DNA of 64,000 bases, from contig CANMIL010000008.1 in assembly GCA_947497895.1 (NCBI GenBank), forward strand, positions 62,001-126,000. The letters run 5' to 3'. The notes beneath the pieces are model-generated. The model was not told where the DNA came from. It was given only the letters and a program-made list of their open reading frames with translations, and did not search any database. Of the stretch, positions 1-8,612 are shown in pieces. The DNA comes from an uncultured Tenacibaculum sp. (GTDB lineage Bacteria > Bacteroidota > Bacteroidia > Flavobacteriales > Flavobacteriaceae). Position numbers and translations under genes: made by a program. Positions within the stretch are counted from its first letter, which is position 1, and every line of letters starts with the position of its first letter.

Positions 1-434
1 CTTATAAAAACAATGCTGATTTGGTTGTTTTAAGTGCTTGTGAAACCAATCTGGGAGAAATAAAAAAAGGTGAAGGCGTATTGAGTTTAGCCAGAGGTTT
101 CTTCCATTCTGGGGCGAACTCAGTAGTTTCTTCGCTTTGGAAAATTAATGACGCTAGTACTTCAGAAATCATGACTGGTTTTTATAAAAATCTCAAAGAC
201 AATCAATCCAAAACTTTAGCTCTTAATAATGCCAAAAGGTCTTACCTCAAAAACAATAGCCTTTCCGAAAAATCACCTTACTACTGGGCTTCTTTTATAT
301 TGATTGGTGATACCAACCCTGTTTTTAAAAGTAATATTGTTTTATATACCTCCATTATCCTTATTTTTATTGTTTTAGTATTTCTTTTCTTGAGAAAAAG
401 AGTTGCACAACATAAGAAACATGAAGCAAAATAG
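1..434 (+). CDS. TPR-CHAT membrane protein, 3' fragment (array copy 0)
   Basis: This is the C-terminal end of a CHAT-domain protein cut by the window start; the reading frame is open from base 3. The catalytic-type cysteine lies in the LSACET motif (codon 39-41); the partner histidine would lie upstream of the window. After the CHAT core there is a hydrophobic segment (LYTSIILIFIVLVFLFL) and a short basic tail ending KHEAK, which is a C-terminal membrane anchor with a probably cytoplasmic tail. The stop codon lies inside the next gene: that gene's ATG at 421 begins 14 bases before this stop ends. The piece is nearly identical to the matching part of the eight complete copies that follow, so the array continues upstream of the window. 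Confidence 0.9.
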   Translation, partial: YKNNADLVVLSACETNLGEIKKGEGVLSLARGFFHSGANSVVSSLWKINDASTSEIMTGFYKNLKDNQSKTLALNNAKRSYLKNNSLSEKSPYYWASFILIGDTNPVFKSNIVLYTSIILIFIVLVFLFLRKRVAQHKKHEAK

Positions 435-3159
435 TATTAATAAGATCCTTGTTTTTCTCTTTGTTGTAAGTTATTTTGCAGGATATTCACAATTCAAAAG
501 CTATAAAGAAGTTATCGAATTAAATAAAAAACAAAAGGTAACTGAAAAAGTAATTGATAGCATCCTAAAAACTTATACTAATAGAGACAAATCATTTGCT
601 AACGTTGCTCATAGCTTTTCTTTTTATTTTTACCGAATAAAAGATAATTACGACCTTGCTATAAAATATGGAGAAATTGAAGTAAAGACTTTGGATAGTT
701 TAAAGATCATTGATGAAGATCACACAAATGCTTACTATAATCTAGGGAAATTTTACACAAGAAAAAACAAGTTCCACAAAGCAATAAAATACTTCAAAAA
801 AGCTATCATATCGAATAAATTTCCCTTTAAGGTAGCGCAGTCCTATTGTAAGCTGGGTGATTGTTATTTTAGATTAGGTGATTTTTATAAATCCATTGAT
901 TTTTACTTGAAAGGGCTTCCTTTTTTGGAAAAACATGGTACCAGACGAAGTATTTTAGTTCATTATATAATGTTTTCTTACAACTGCAATCAGATGCAAA
1001 CAAAAGAAAGCACTAAACTTGGAATAAAGTATTTAATGAGAGGGGACAGTATTATTAGAAACACCTCTAATTTAAAAGTTAGAGAGGGTACTATCTCCGA
1101 TATATATGGCTCTTTAGCGAACCTATACTCTTTAAAATTCCAATATAACTTTTACAAAGCTGAACATTATTACCGTCAAGAAATTAATAGAGCCTTAAAA
1201 AACGGCGATTCAGTTGCTTTAATTGATCACTATATGAATATTGGTGAGCTTTACCTAGGCGAAAAACTGGACAGTTCAATTTTCTACCTAAGGAAAAGTT
1301 TATATTATGATAGCAAAAACTTAGGTTCTAATGAGACCTATAGAAATATAGCTAATTATTATTTATTTAAAGGCGATTATCAAAATGCTTTTGATAATGT
1401 TAAAAAATCTTTGAATAATAATTTTAAAACTGAAAAAAACGCAGAAATTGGCAAATTAGAGGCCAGCAAAATTTTGAATGTATTTTACAAAAGATCAAGT
1501 ATTCGCGCTTTAAAAACTAAAACTCAAATCCTTTTAAATCTTTATCAATCAACCAAGGAAAAAAGATTTTTAAGACAAGTAATTGAAAATGTCAGAACCT
1601 CAAAAAGGTTTGTATCAATAATTAGTAACTATAGTTCTGAATCAAGTACTAAGTTTCTTTGGCAAGAAGCTATAGCCGAAAACTTTACTCTAGGAATAAA
1701 AGCTGCCTATCTATTGGATGACGTTAATACAATGTTCGAATTTATGGAGTCCAATAAAGCCTTTTTACTCTCTCAAGATATAAACACAAAAAAACAATCA
1801 TTAAATATACCTGAAGAAATCAGTTATAAGAACATCGAGTTAAAAAGAAAAATTCTAAATCTAGAAGAAAAAACAAATACATTTCAAGTTTCATCACAAC
1901 AAGATTCCTTATTTAAACTAAAAGAAAAATACCAAAACTTTCGAGATTCGATTAATTTAATTTATCCAGAATACTTATCACTCGATCGAAATATCAAACC
2001 AGTAACTTTAGAAAAAGTAAAAAAAGATTTAGATGAAAATGATGTTGTTCTAAATTTCTCTGTTAATAACATAAAAATTGGTGATGAGAAATCCAGCTTA
2101 ATTGGTTTAGCTATTACAAAAGACAAAACGATACCTTTTAAAACTCCCGAAAGCGAAAAGACTATAGAGAGTCTCAATACATATAGAAAACTTCTTTCTA
2201 CTCCTTTAAAAACAAAAAAAGAATTAAACGAATTTAAATCAGTTGCATATTTCCTATATAATCAGTTATTTCCAACTCCAGAAATTAAAGGGCTTATTAA
2301 AGACAAGAATGTACTCATTGTACCAGATGTTAGTATGGAGAACACTCCGCTAGAAGCTTTAATTTCGGAGAAAGATTCATTACATTTCTTGGTCGAAGAT
2401 TGTAATATTAGTTATGCTTATTCGTTAACCTTCTCTGAATTGAACAAGGACGTCATTAGAAAGACTAGTAATGATATCTCTTTTTATTCACCAATAAAAT
2501 TTGATAATCCTTCTATTTCTTCACTTCCTTTTACCGAAAAGGAGTCTAATGGTATTGAAAATATAATTAGCCGAAATTTCCATCAATTCGATAATGCCAA
2601 TAAAAGTAACTTTTTAAAAAATAGTGCGAATTCAAAGATTATTCATCTAGCGACTCATGCTGATGCTAGTGATAATCCTCAAATTCAGTTTTACGATTCT
2701 ATTTTACCCTTACATGAATTATACACTTATAAAAACAACGCAGATTTAGTTGTTTTAAGTGCTTGTGAAACCAATTTAGGTGAAATTAAAAAAGGCGAAG
2801 GCGTATTAAGCTTAGCCAGAGGTTTTTTCCATTCTGGAGCGAATTCGGTAGTTTCTTCTCTTTGGAAAATTAATGATGCCAGTACTTCAGAAATCATGAC
2901 TGATTTTTATAAAAATTTAAAAGACAATCAATCGAAAACATTGGCTCTTAATAACGCCAAAAGATCTTACCTCAAAAACCATAGCCTTTCCGAAAAATCA
3001 CCTTATTATTGGGCCTCTTTTGTTTTGATTGGTGATACTAATCCTGTTTTTGAAAGCAACATCACTTTACTTACTTCCATTATCCTTACTTTTATTGTTT
3101 TAGTATTTCTTTTCTTGGGAAAAAGAATTACGAAACATATAAAACATGATACAAAATAA
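421..3159 (+). CDS. Secreted TPR-CHAT protease-like membrane protein (array copy 1)
   Basis: 912 residues. An earlier ATG (403) is in frame, but the ATG at 421 (MKQNSINK) is chosen because it reproduces the 14-bp overlap seen at every other junction and puts a signal peptide at the N-terminus (ending around GYSQ). Roughly residues 50-360 hold TPR-like helical repeats (for example YYNLGKFY, SYCKLGDCYF). A linker rich in charged helices follows, then the CHAT domain from about residue 530. The HLATHA motif gives H746 and LSACET gives C782. A C-terminal hydrophobic segment and the tail KHIKHDTK follow. The CHAT family is a caspase-like clan CD group; substrates here are unknown. The central block (NIPEEISYKNIELKRK) is shared with copy 6, which indicates exchange between copies. 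Confidence 0.92.
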   Translation: MKQNSINKILVFLFVVSYFAGYSQFKSYKEVIELNKKQKVTEKVIDSILKTYTNRDKSFANVAHSFSFYFYRIKDNYDLAIKYGEIEVKTLDSLKIIDEDHTNAYYNLGKFYTRKNKFHKAIKYFKKAIISNKFPFKVAQSYCKLGDCYFRLGDFYKSIDFYLKGLPFLEKHGTRRSILVHYIMFSYNCNQMQTKESTKLGIKYLMRGDSIIRNTSNLKVREGTISDIYGSLANLYSLKFQYNFYKAEHYYRQEINRALKNGDSVALIDHYMNIGELYLGEKLDSSIFYLRKSLYYDSKNLGSNETYRNIANYYLFKGDYQNAFDNVKKSLNNNFKTEKNAEIGKLEASKILNVFYKRSSIRALKTKTQILLNLYQSTKEKRFLRQVIENVRTSKRFVSIISNYSSESSTKFLWQEAIAENFTLGIKAAYLLDDVNTMFEFMESNKAFLLSQDINTKKQSLNIPEEISYKNIELKRKILNLEEKTNTFQVSSQQDSLFKLKEKYQNFRDSINLIYPEYLSLDRNIKPVTLEKVKKDLDENDVVLNFSVNNIKIGDEKSSLIGLAITKDKTIPFKTPESEKTIESLNTYRKLLSTPLKTKKELNEFKSVAYFLYNQLFPTPEIKGLIKDKNVLIVPDVSMENTPLEALISEKDSLHFLVEDCNISYAYSLTFSELNKDVIRKTSNDISFYSPIKFDNPSISSLPFTEKESNGIENIISRNFHQFDNANKSNFLKNSANSKIIHLATHADASDNPQIQFYDSILPLHELYTYKNNADLVVLSACETNLGEIKKGEGVLSLARGFFHSGANSVVSSLWKINDASTSEIMTDFYKNLKDNQSKTLALNNAKRSYLKNHSLSEKSPYYWASFVLIGDTNPVFESNITLLTSIILTFIVLVFLFLGKRITKHIKHDTK

Positions 3160-5890
3160 TGCTCCTAAAATATTTATTTTTCTCTTTCTTCTTCTAGTAA
3201 ATGATTACACCGGATATTCTCAATTTGAAAATTACAAACAAGTTGTTGAATTAAGTAAAAAACAAAAAGTAACCGAGAAAGTAGTTGATAGCATCCTAAA
3301 AACTTATACTAATAGAGACAAATCTTACGCTAATATGACCCACAGCTTTTCTTTTTACTTTTATCGAATAACTCAAGAGTATGATCTTGCAATTAAATAT
3401 GGGGCAATAGAAATTAGAGTCCTTGATAGTTTAAAGGTTATAAACAAGGAGTATGCTAATGCTCTCTACAACATGGGTAAGTTTTATTCAAAAAAGAAAA
3501 TGTTTTATGAAGCTATTAAATTCTACAAAAAAGCAATAAAAACAAACAAACATCCTCTAAAAACGGCGCAATCATATTGTCAATTAGGAGACTGTTACTT
3601 CAAAATAGGGGATTATTATAAATCAACAGATTTTTACAATAAGGGACTAAGTTTAATTGAGAAACATGGGTCAAGAATCAGCTTAATAACAAAATACATA
3701 ATGTACTCTTTTAATTGCAATCAATTAGACACAAAAAAGAGCATAGAGAGTGGTATATTCTATTTAAAAAAGGCCGACAGTATTATACAAAACACCCCTA
3801 ATTTAAACGTTTCTTCAACATTAAAAAGAATTCTTTATGGTAGTTTAGGCAACCTTTACTCATCTTCAAAGGCCTTTAATTATGGTACAGCCAATGATTT
3901 TTACCATGGTTCACTTAAATTGGCTAAAAAAAGTAAGGATACATCAGGCATTTCAAACATCTATTTGAACTTGGGAGAACTTCATTTTAAAATAAAAAAT
4001 GATAGTTCCATCTATTACCTAAAAAAAAGCATAAAATATGACATAAATAAATATAACTTAAATGAAACTTATAGAAATATCGCAAATTATTATACTTGGA
4101 AGCAAAATTATGAAAAAGCTCTTTCCAAAATAAAAAAATCTATTAACTATAACTTTAAGGTACAGAAAAACAATGATATCGAATTATTGCCCGTTTCAAA
4201 AATATTAAATGTAGAATATAAAAGATCAAGTATCAGAGCTTTGAAAACTAAATCAGAAATAATTTTAAATCTATACCAAAGCACAAAAAACACCTCATAC
4301 CTGAACCAAATTATTGAAAACGTGGAAATATCCAACAAATTTGTTTCTATTGTAAATCAATATAATTCAGAAATAAATTCCAAATTCCTTTGGAGAGAAG
4401 AAGTTTCGGAAAATTTTTCATTAGGTATTTATGCTGCTTATTTATTAGATGACGCTTCCACTATTTTCGAGTTAATGGAAGCTAACAAGGCTTTTTTACT
4501 CTCTCAGGATATTGAGGTCAAAAAACAGTTTTTAAATCTTCCTTCAGAATTGGTTTATGAGGACAATACCTATAAAAAAAACATATTAAAATTAGAAGAG
4601 CGAAAAGACTCCTTGAATAAATTTTCATTAAGAGATTCTCTTTTTACTTTAAAAGAAAAATACCAAAACTTTCGAGATTCGATTAATTTAATTTATCCAG
4701 AATACTTATCACTCGATCGAAATATCAAACCAGTAACTTTAGAAATGGTAAAAAACGATTTAGATAAAAATGATGTTGTAATAAGTTTCTCAGTTAACAA
4801 CATAAAAATCGGTGATGAGAAATCCAGTTTAATTGGTTTAGTAATTACTAAAGACAAAACAATTCCTTTTAAAACTCCTGAAAGCGAAAAGACTATAGAG
4901 AGTCTTAATACATACAGAAAACTTCTTTCCTCTCCCTTAAAAACAAAAGAAGAATTAAATGAATTTAAATCAGTTTCGTATTTCCTATACAATCAATTAT
5001 TTCCAACTCCAGAAATTAAAGAGCTTATAAAAAATAAGGATGTACTCATTGTACCAGATGTTAGCATGGAGAACACTCCTTTAGAAGCTCTAATTTCTGA
5101 GAAAGATTCATTACATTTCTTGGTCGAAGATTGTAATATTAGTTATGCTTATTCGTTAACCTTCTCTGAATTGAACAAGGACGTCATTAGAAAGACTAGT
5201 AATGATATCTCTTTATATTCGCCAATAAAATTTGATAATACTACTATTTCTTCACTTCCTTTTACAGAAAAGGAATCCAACGATATTGAAAATATAATTA
5301 GTGGAAATTTCCACCAATTCGATAATGCCAATAAAAGTAACTTTTTAAAAAATAGTGTGAATTCAAAGATTATTCATCTAGCGACTCATGCCAATGCTAG
5401 TGGTAATCCTCAAATTCAGTTTTACGACTCTATTTTACCATTGCACGAATTATACACCTACAAAAACAATGCTGATTTGGTCGTTTTAAGTGCTTGTGAA
5501 ACTAATCTAGGAGAAATTAAAAAAGGGGAAGGCGTATTAAGCTTAGCCAGAGGTTTTTTCCATTCAGGGGCGAACTCAGTAGTTTCTTCGCTTTGGAAAA
5601 TTAATGACGCTAGTACTTCAGAAATCATGACTGATTTTTACAAAAATCTAAAAGACAATCAATCCAAAACTTTAGCTCTTAATAACGCCAAAAGATCTTA
5701 CCTAAAAAACCATAGTCTTTCTGAAAAATCACCTTACTACTGGGCTTCTTTTGTTTTGATTGGGGATACCAATCCTGTTTTTGAAAGTAATATTGTTTTA
5801 TATATTTCCATTATCCTTACTTTTATTGTTTTAGTATTTCTTTTCTTAAGGAGAAAAGTTGTAAAACATAAAAAACATGAAGCAAAGTAG
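3146..5890 (+). CDS. Secreted TPR-CHAT protease-like membrane protein (array copy 2)
   Basis: 914 residues, starting MIQNNAPK inside the end of copy 1. The signal peptide ends near YTGYSQ. TPR-like repeats occupy about residues 70-340 (YNMGKFYSKKKMFYEAIKF, SYCQLGDCYFKIGDYY). The CHAT dyad is H748 and C784. A C-terminal membrane segment is followed by RRKVVKHKKHEAK. The first ~150 residues are almost the same as copy 8, and the copy 1/copy 2 junction (about 3051-3280) is the same as the copy 7/copy 8 junction (about 19430-19655). The middle part (KKQFLNLPSELVYED) groups with copies 5 and 8. Its role is inferred only from domains: an envelope protein with a TPR interaction part and a protease-like domain outside the cytoplasm. 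Confidence 0.92.
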   Translation: MIQNNAPKIFIFLFLLLVNDYTGYSQFENYKQVVELSKKQKVTEKVVDSILKTYTNRDKSYANMTHSFSFYFYRITQEYDLAIKYGAIEIRVLDSLKVINKEYANALYNMGKFYSKKKMFYEAIKFYKKAIKTNKHPLKTAQSYCQLGDCYFKIGDYYKSTDFYNKGLSLIEKHGSRISLITKYIMYSFNCNQLDTKKSIESGIFYLKKADSIIQNTPNLNVSSTLKRILYGSLGNLYSSSKAFNYGTANDFYHGSLKLAKKSKDTSGISNIYLNLGELHFKIKNDSSIYYLKKSIKYDINKYNLNETYRNIANYYTWKQNYEKALSKIKKSINYNFKVQKNNDIELLPVSKILNVEYKRSSIRALKTKSEIILNLYQSTKNTSYLNQIIENVEISNKFVSIVNQYNSEINSKFLWREEVSENFSLGIYAAYLLDDASTIFELMEANKAFLLSQDIEVKKQFLNLPSELVYEDNTYKKNILKLEERKDSLNKFSLRDSLFTLKEKYQNFRDSINLIYPEYLSLDRNIKPVTLEMVKNDLDKNDVVISFSVNNIKIGDEKSSLIGLVITKDKTIPFKTPESEKTIESLNTYRKLLSSPLKTKEELNEFKSVSYFLYNQLFPTPEIKELIKNKDVLIVPDVSMENTPLEALISEKDSLHFLVEDCNISYAYSLTFSELNKDVIRKTSNDISLYSPIKFDNTTISSLPFTEKESNDIENIISGNFHQFDNANKSNFLKNSVNSKIIHLATHANASGNPQIQFYDSILPLHELYTYKNNADLVVLSACETNLGEIKKGEGVLSLARGFFHSGANSVVSSLWKINDASTSEIMTDFYKNLKDNQSKTLALNNAKRSYLKNHSLSEKSPYYWASFVLIGDTNPVFESNIVLYISIILTFIVLVFLFLRRKVVKHKKHEAK

Positions 5891-8612
5891 CGTTATTACA
5901 ATCTTTATTTTTTTCCTTCTTCTTCTCATAAATGATTATACTGGATATTCTCAATTTAAAAGTTATACGGAAGTTGTTGAATTAAGTAAAAAACAAAAAG
6001 TAACCGAAAAAGTAGTTGATAGTATTCTAAAAACTTATACTAATAGAGACAAATCCTTTGCTAACGTTGCTCATAGCTTTTCTTTTTTTTTCTACCGAGT
6101 AAAAAGAAATTATGACTTAGCTATAAAATATGGCCTAGTAGAAGTTAAAACTCTCGACAGTTTAAAAATAATCAATAAAGCTCATACAAACGCTTATTAT
6201 AACTTGGGAAAATTCTACAATAGGAAGAGAAGCTTTTATGAAGCTATCCGATTTTATGATAGAGCTACAAAGTCCAATAAATTCCCAGAAAAAGTAGCAC
6301 AAGCATATTGTCAACTGGGTGAGTGCTATTTTCATTTAGGTGATTATTATAAGTCAACCAATTTTTATATTAAAGGAATTAATTTACTGGAAATACACGG
6401 CGTTAAATCAAGCATTGTAAAGCAATATATTCGTTTTTCCTTCAACTGCAATCAAATGGCCACCAAAAGAAGTACATCTCTCGGTATCCTTTATCTTAAA
6501 AAAGGTGATAGTATTGTCAAAAACACCCCTGGTCTGAAAATTAATAAAATCGTTTATCAAAGTTTACTAGGTAGCTTGGCTAACCTATACTCTTTAAGAC
6601 ATCAATATAGTTTTGAGAAAGCCAATTTCTATTATCGTAAAATACTATCCAACGCAAACGACTCTGTAACAATTGCAAACACCTTTTTAAATATCGGTGA
6701 ATTGTATTTAAAAAAAGATCTTGATAGTTCTTTTGATTTTCTGACCAAAAGTATCTATTATGACACTAAAAAGGTTGATGTTAATGAAACCTATAGAAAC
6801 CTAAGTATTTATTACCTTAAAAAAAACAACTATCAGAAAGCCCTTGAAAATATTAAAAAATCAATCAATTATAATTTTAAAGTTCGAAAAAATAGTGAAA
6901 TCTCTTTGTTATCTATTTCAAGTGTACTTAATATACCTTTTAAAAGATCTAGTATAAAGGCATTAAAAACGAAATCCGAAATTCTTCTAAACCTATATAA
7001 AAATACTGGTAACAATAATTTTTTAGATGAACTTATTGAAAACGTTAAAACTTCTCGCAAATTTGTTTCTATTGTTACCAACTATAGTTCTGAAGTTGAT
7101 AACAAATTTTTATGGAGAGAAGAAGTTTCTAAAAATTTTGCGCTTGGAATATATGCTGCATATTTACTGAATGATTCGAATACTATTTTTAAATTTATGG
7201 AAGCTAATAAGGCCTTTTTATTATCTCAAGATATTGATGAAAAGAAAAGACTACTTGACCTGCCTAGTGAAATAACTTATAATTTTTATAAATTTAAAAA
7301 AGCGACACTTAGATTAGAAGAGCAAAAAGATTTGTTGAATACATTTACTTTGCAAGATTCTCTTTTCAATCTGAAACTTAAATATCAAATCTTTAAAGAC
7401 TCAATAAAAAAAATTCACCCTGAATATCTTTCTCTTAATCAAAACATAACACCTATAACCTTAGAACAGACTAAAGAAAACTTGAAGGAAAATGATATTG
7501 TCATTAGGTTTTCGTTAAGTACAACTGAAATCGAAAATGAACAATATAGCCTAGTTGGTTTGGTTATCACTCATAACAAAACCTTTTCCTTTAAAGTTCC
7601 CAATGCCGAAAAAACAATAGAACAACTAAGCATTTACCGAAAAATGCTTACAACACCATTAAAAACAAAAGAAGAATTAAATCAATTTAAGTCAACCGCA
7701 TATTTTCTATATAATCAGCTATTTCCTACTTCAGAGATTAAAGCCCTTATAAAAAACAAAAACACACTTATTGTCCCTGACATTACCATGGAGAACACTC
7801 CTTTAGAAGCGTTAATTTCTAGGGAGGATTCGTTGCACTATTTGGTAGAAGATTGTAATATCAGTTATGCTTATTCTTTGACTTTTTCTGAATTAAATAA
7901 GGGCGTTATCAGAAAGACTAATAATGATCTTTCGCTATATTCTCCTATAAAGTTTAATAACACAACTATTTCTTCACTTCCATATACGGAAAAGGAGTCT
8001 GATGATATTGAAAGTATAATTAGCGGTAATTTCCATCAATTCGATAATGCCAATAAAAGTAATTTTTTAAAAAATAGTGCTAATTCAAAGATTATTCATC
8101 TAGCGACTCATGCTAATGCTAGCGGTAATCCTCAAATTCAGTTTTACGACTCTATTTTACCCTTACATGAATTATACACTTATAAAAACAACGCAGATTT
8201 AGTTGTTTTGAGTGCTTGTGAAACAAATCTTGGAGAAATTAAAAAAGGCGAAGGAGTATTAAGCTTAGCCAGAGGTTTTTTCCATTCTGGAGCTAACTCA
8301 GTAGTTTCTTCTCTTTGGAAAATTAATGATGCTAGTACTTCAGAAATCATGACTGATTTTTATAAAAACCTAAAAGACAATCAATCTAAAACTTTCGCAC
8401 TTAATAACGCCAAAAGGTCTTACCTAAAAAACCATAGCCTTTCCGAAAAATCACCTTATTATTGGGCTTCTTTTGTTTTGATTGGGGATACCAATCCTGT
8501 TTTTGAAAGTAATATTGTTTTATATATTTCCATTATCCTTACTTTTATTGTTTTAGTATTTCTTTTCTTAAGGAGAAAAGTTGTAAAACATAAAAAACAT
8601 GAAGCAAAGTAG
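5877..8612 (+). CDS. Secreted TPR-CHAT protease-like membrane protein (array copy 3)
   Basis: 911 residues, starting MKQSSVIT within the last 14 bases of copy 2. It has a signal peptide, TPR-like repeats, CHAT dyad H745/C781 and a C-terminal membrane segment. This copy is the most divergent in the region between the TPR part and the CHAT core (about residues 480-690, bases 7310-7950): it reads ENDIVIRFSLSTTEIENEQ where most copies have a version of NDVVISFSVNNIKIGDEK. From about 8010 onward it returns to the near-identical sequence of the other copies. This suggests that only the last third has been homogenised here, while the middle has escaped conversion or came from an older copy. Confidence 0.92.
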   Translation: MKQSSVITIFIFFLLLLINDYTGYSQFKSYTEVVELSKKQKVTEKVVDSILKTYTNRDKSFANVAHSFSFFFYRVKRNYDLAIKYGLVEVKTLDSLKIINKAHTNAYYNLGKFYNRKRSFYEAIRFYDRATKSNKFPEKVAQAYCQLGECYFHLGDYYKSTNFYIKGINLLEIHGVKSSIVKQYIRFSFNCNQMATKRSTSLGILYLKKGDSIVKNTPGLKINKIVYQSLLGSLANLYSLRHQYSFEKANFYYRKILSNANDSVTIANTFLNIGELYLKKDLDSSFDFLTKSIYYDTKKVDVNETYRNLSIYYLKKNNYQKALENIKKSINYNFKVRKNSEISLLSISSVLNIPFKRSSIKALKTKSEILLNLYKNTGNNNFLDELIENVKTSRKFVSIVTNYSSEVDNKFLWREEVSKNFALGIYAAYLLNDSNTIFKFMEANKAFLLSQDIDEKKRLLDLPSEITYNFYKFKKATLRLEEQKDLLNTFTLQDSLFNLKLKYQIFKDSIKKIHPEYLSLNQNITPITLEQTKENLKENDIVIRFSLSTTEIENEQYSLVGLVITHNKTFSFKVPNAEKTIEQLSIYRKMLTTPLKTKEELNQFKSTAYFLYNQLFPTSEIKALIKNKNTLIVPDITMENTPLEALISREDSLHYLVEDCNISYAYSLTFSELNKGVIRKTNNDLSLYSPIKFNNTTISSLPYTEKESDDIESIISGNFHQFDNANKSNFLKNSANSKIIHLATHANASGNPQIQFYDSILPLHELYTYKNNADLVVLSACETNLGEIKKGEGVLSLARGFFHSGANSVVSSLWKINDASTSEIMTDFYKNLKDNQSKTFALNNAKRSYLKNHSLSEKSPYYWASFVLIGDTNPVFESNIVLYISIILTFIVLVFLFLRRKVVKHKKHEAK

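Noticed and set aside
403..420. Earlier ATG for array copy 1
   Set aside because: It would put six residues before the signal peptide and break the 14-bp overlap seen at every other junction.
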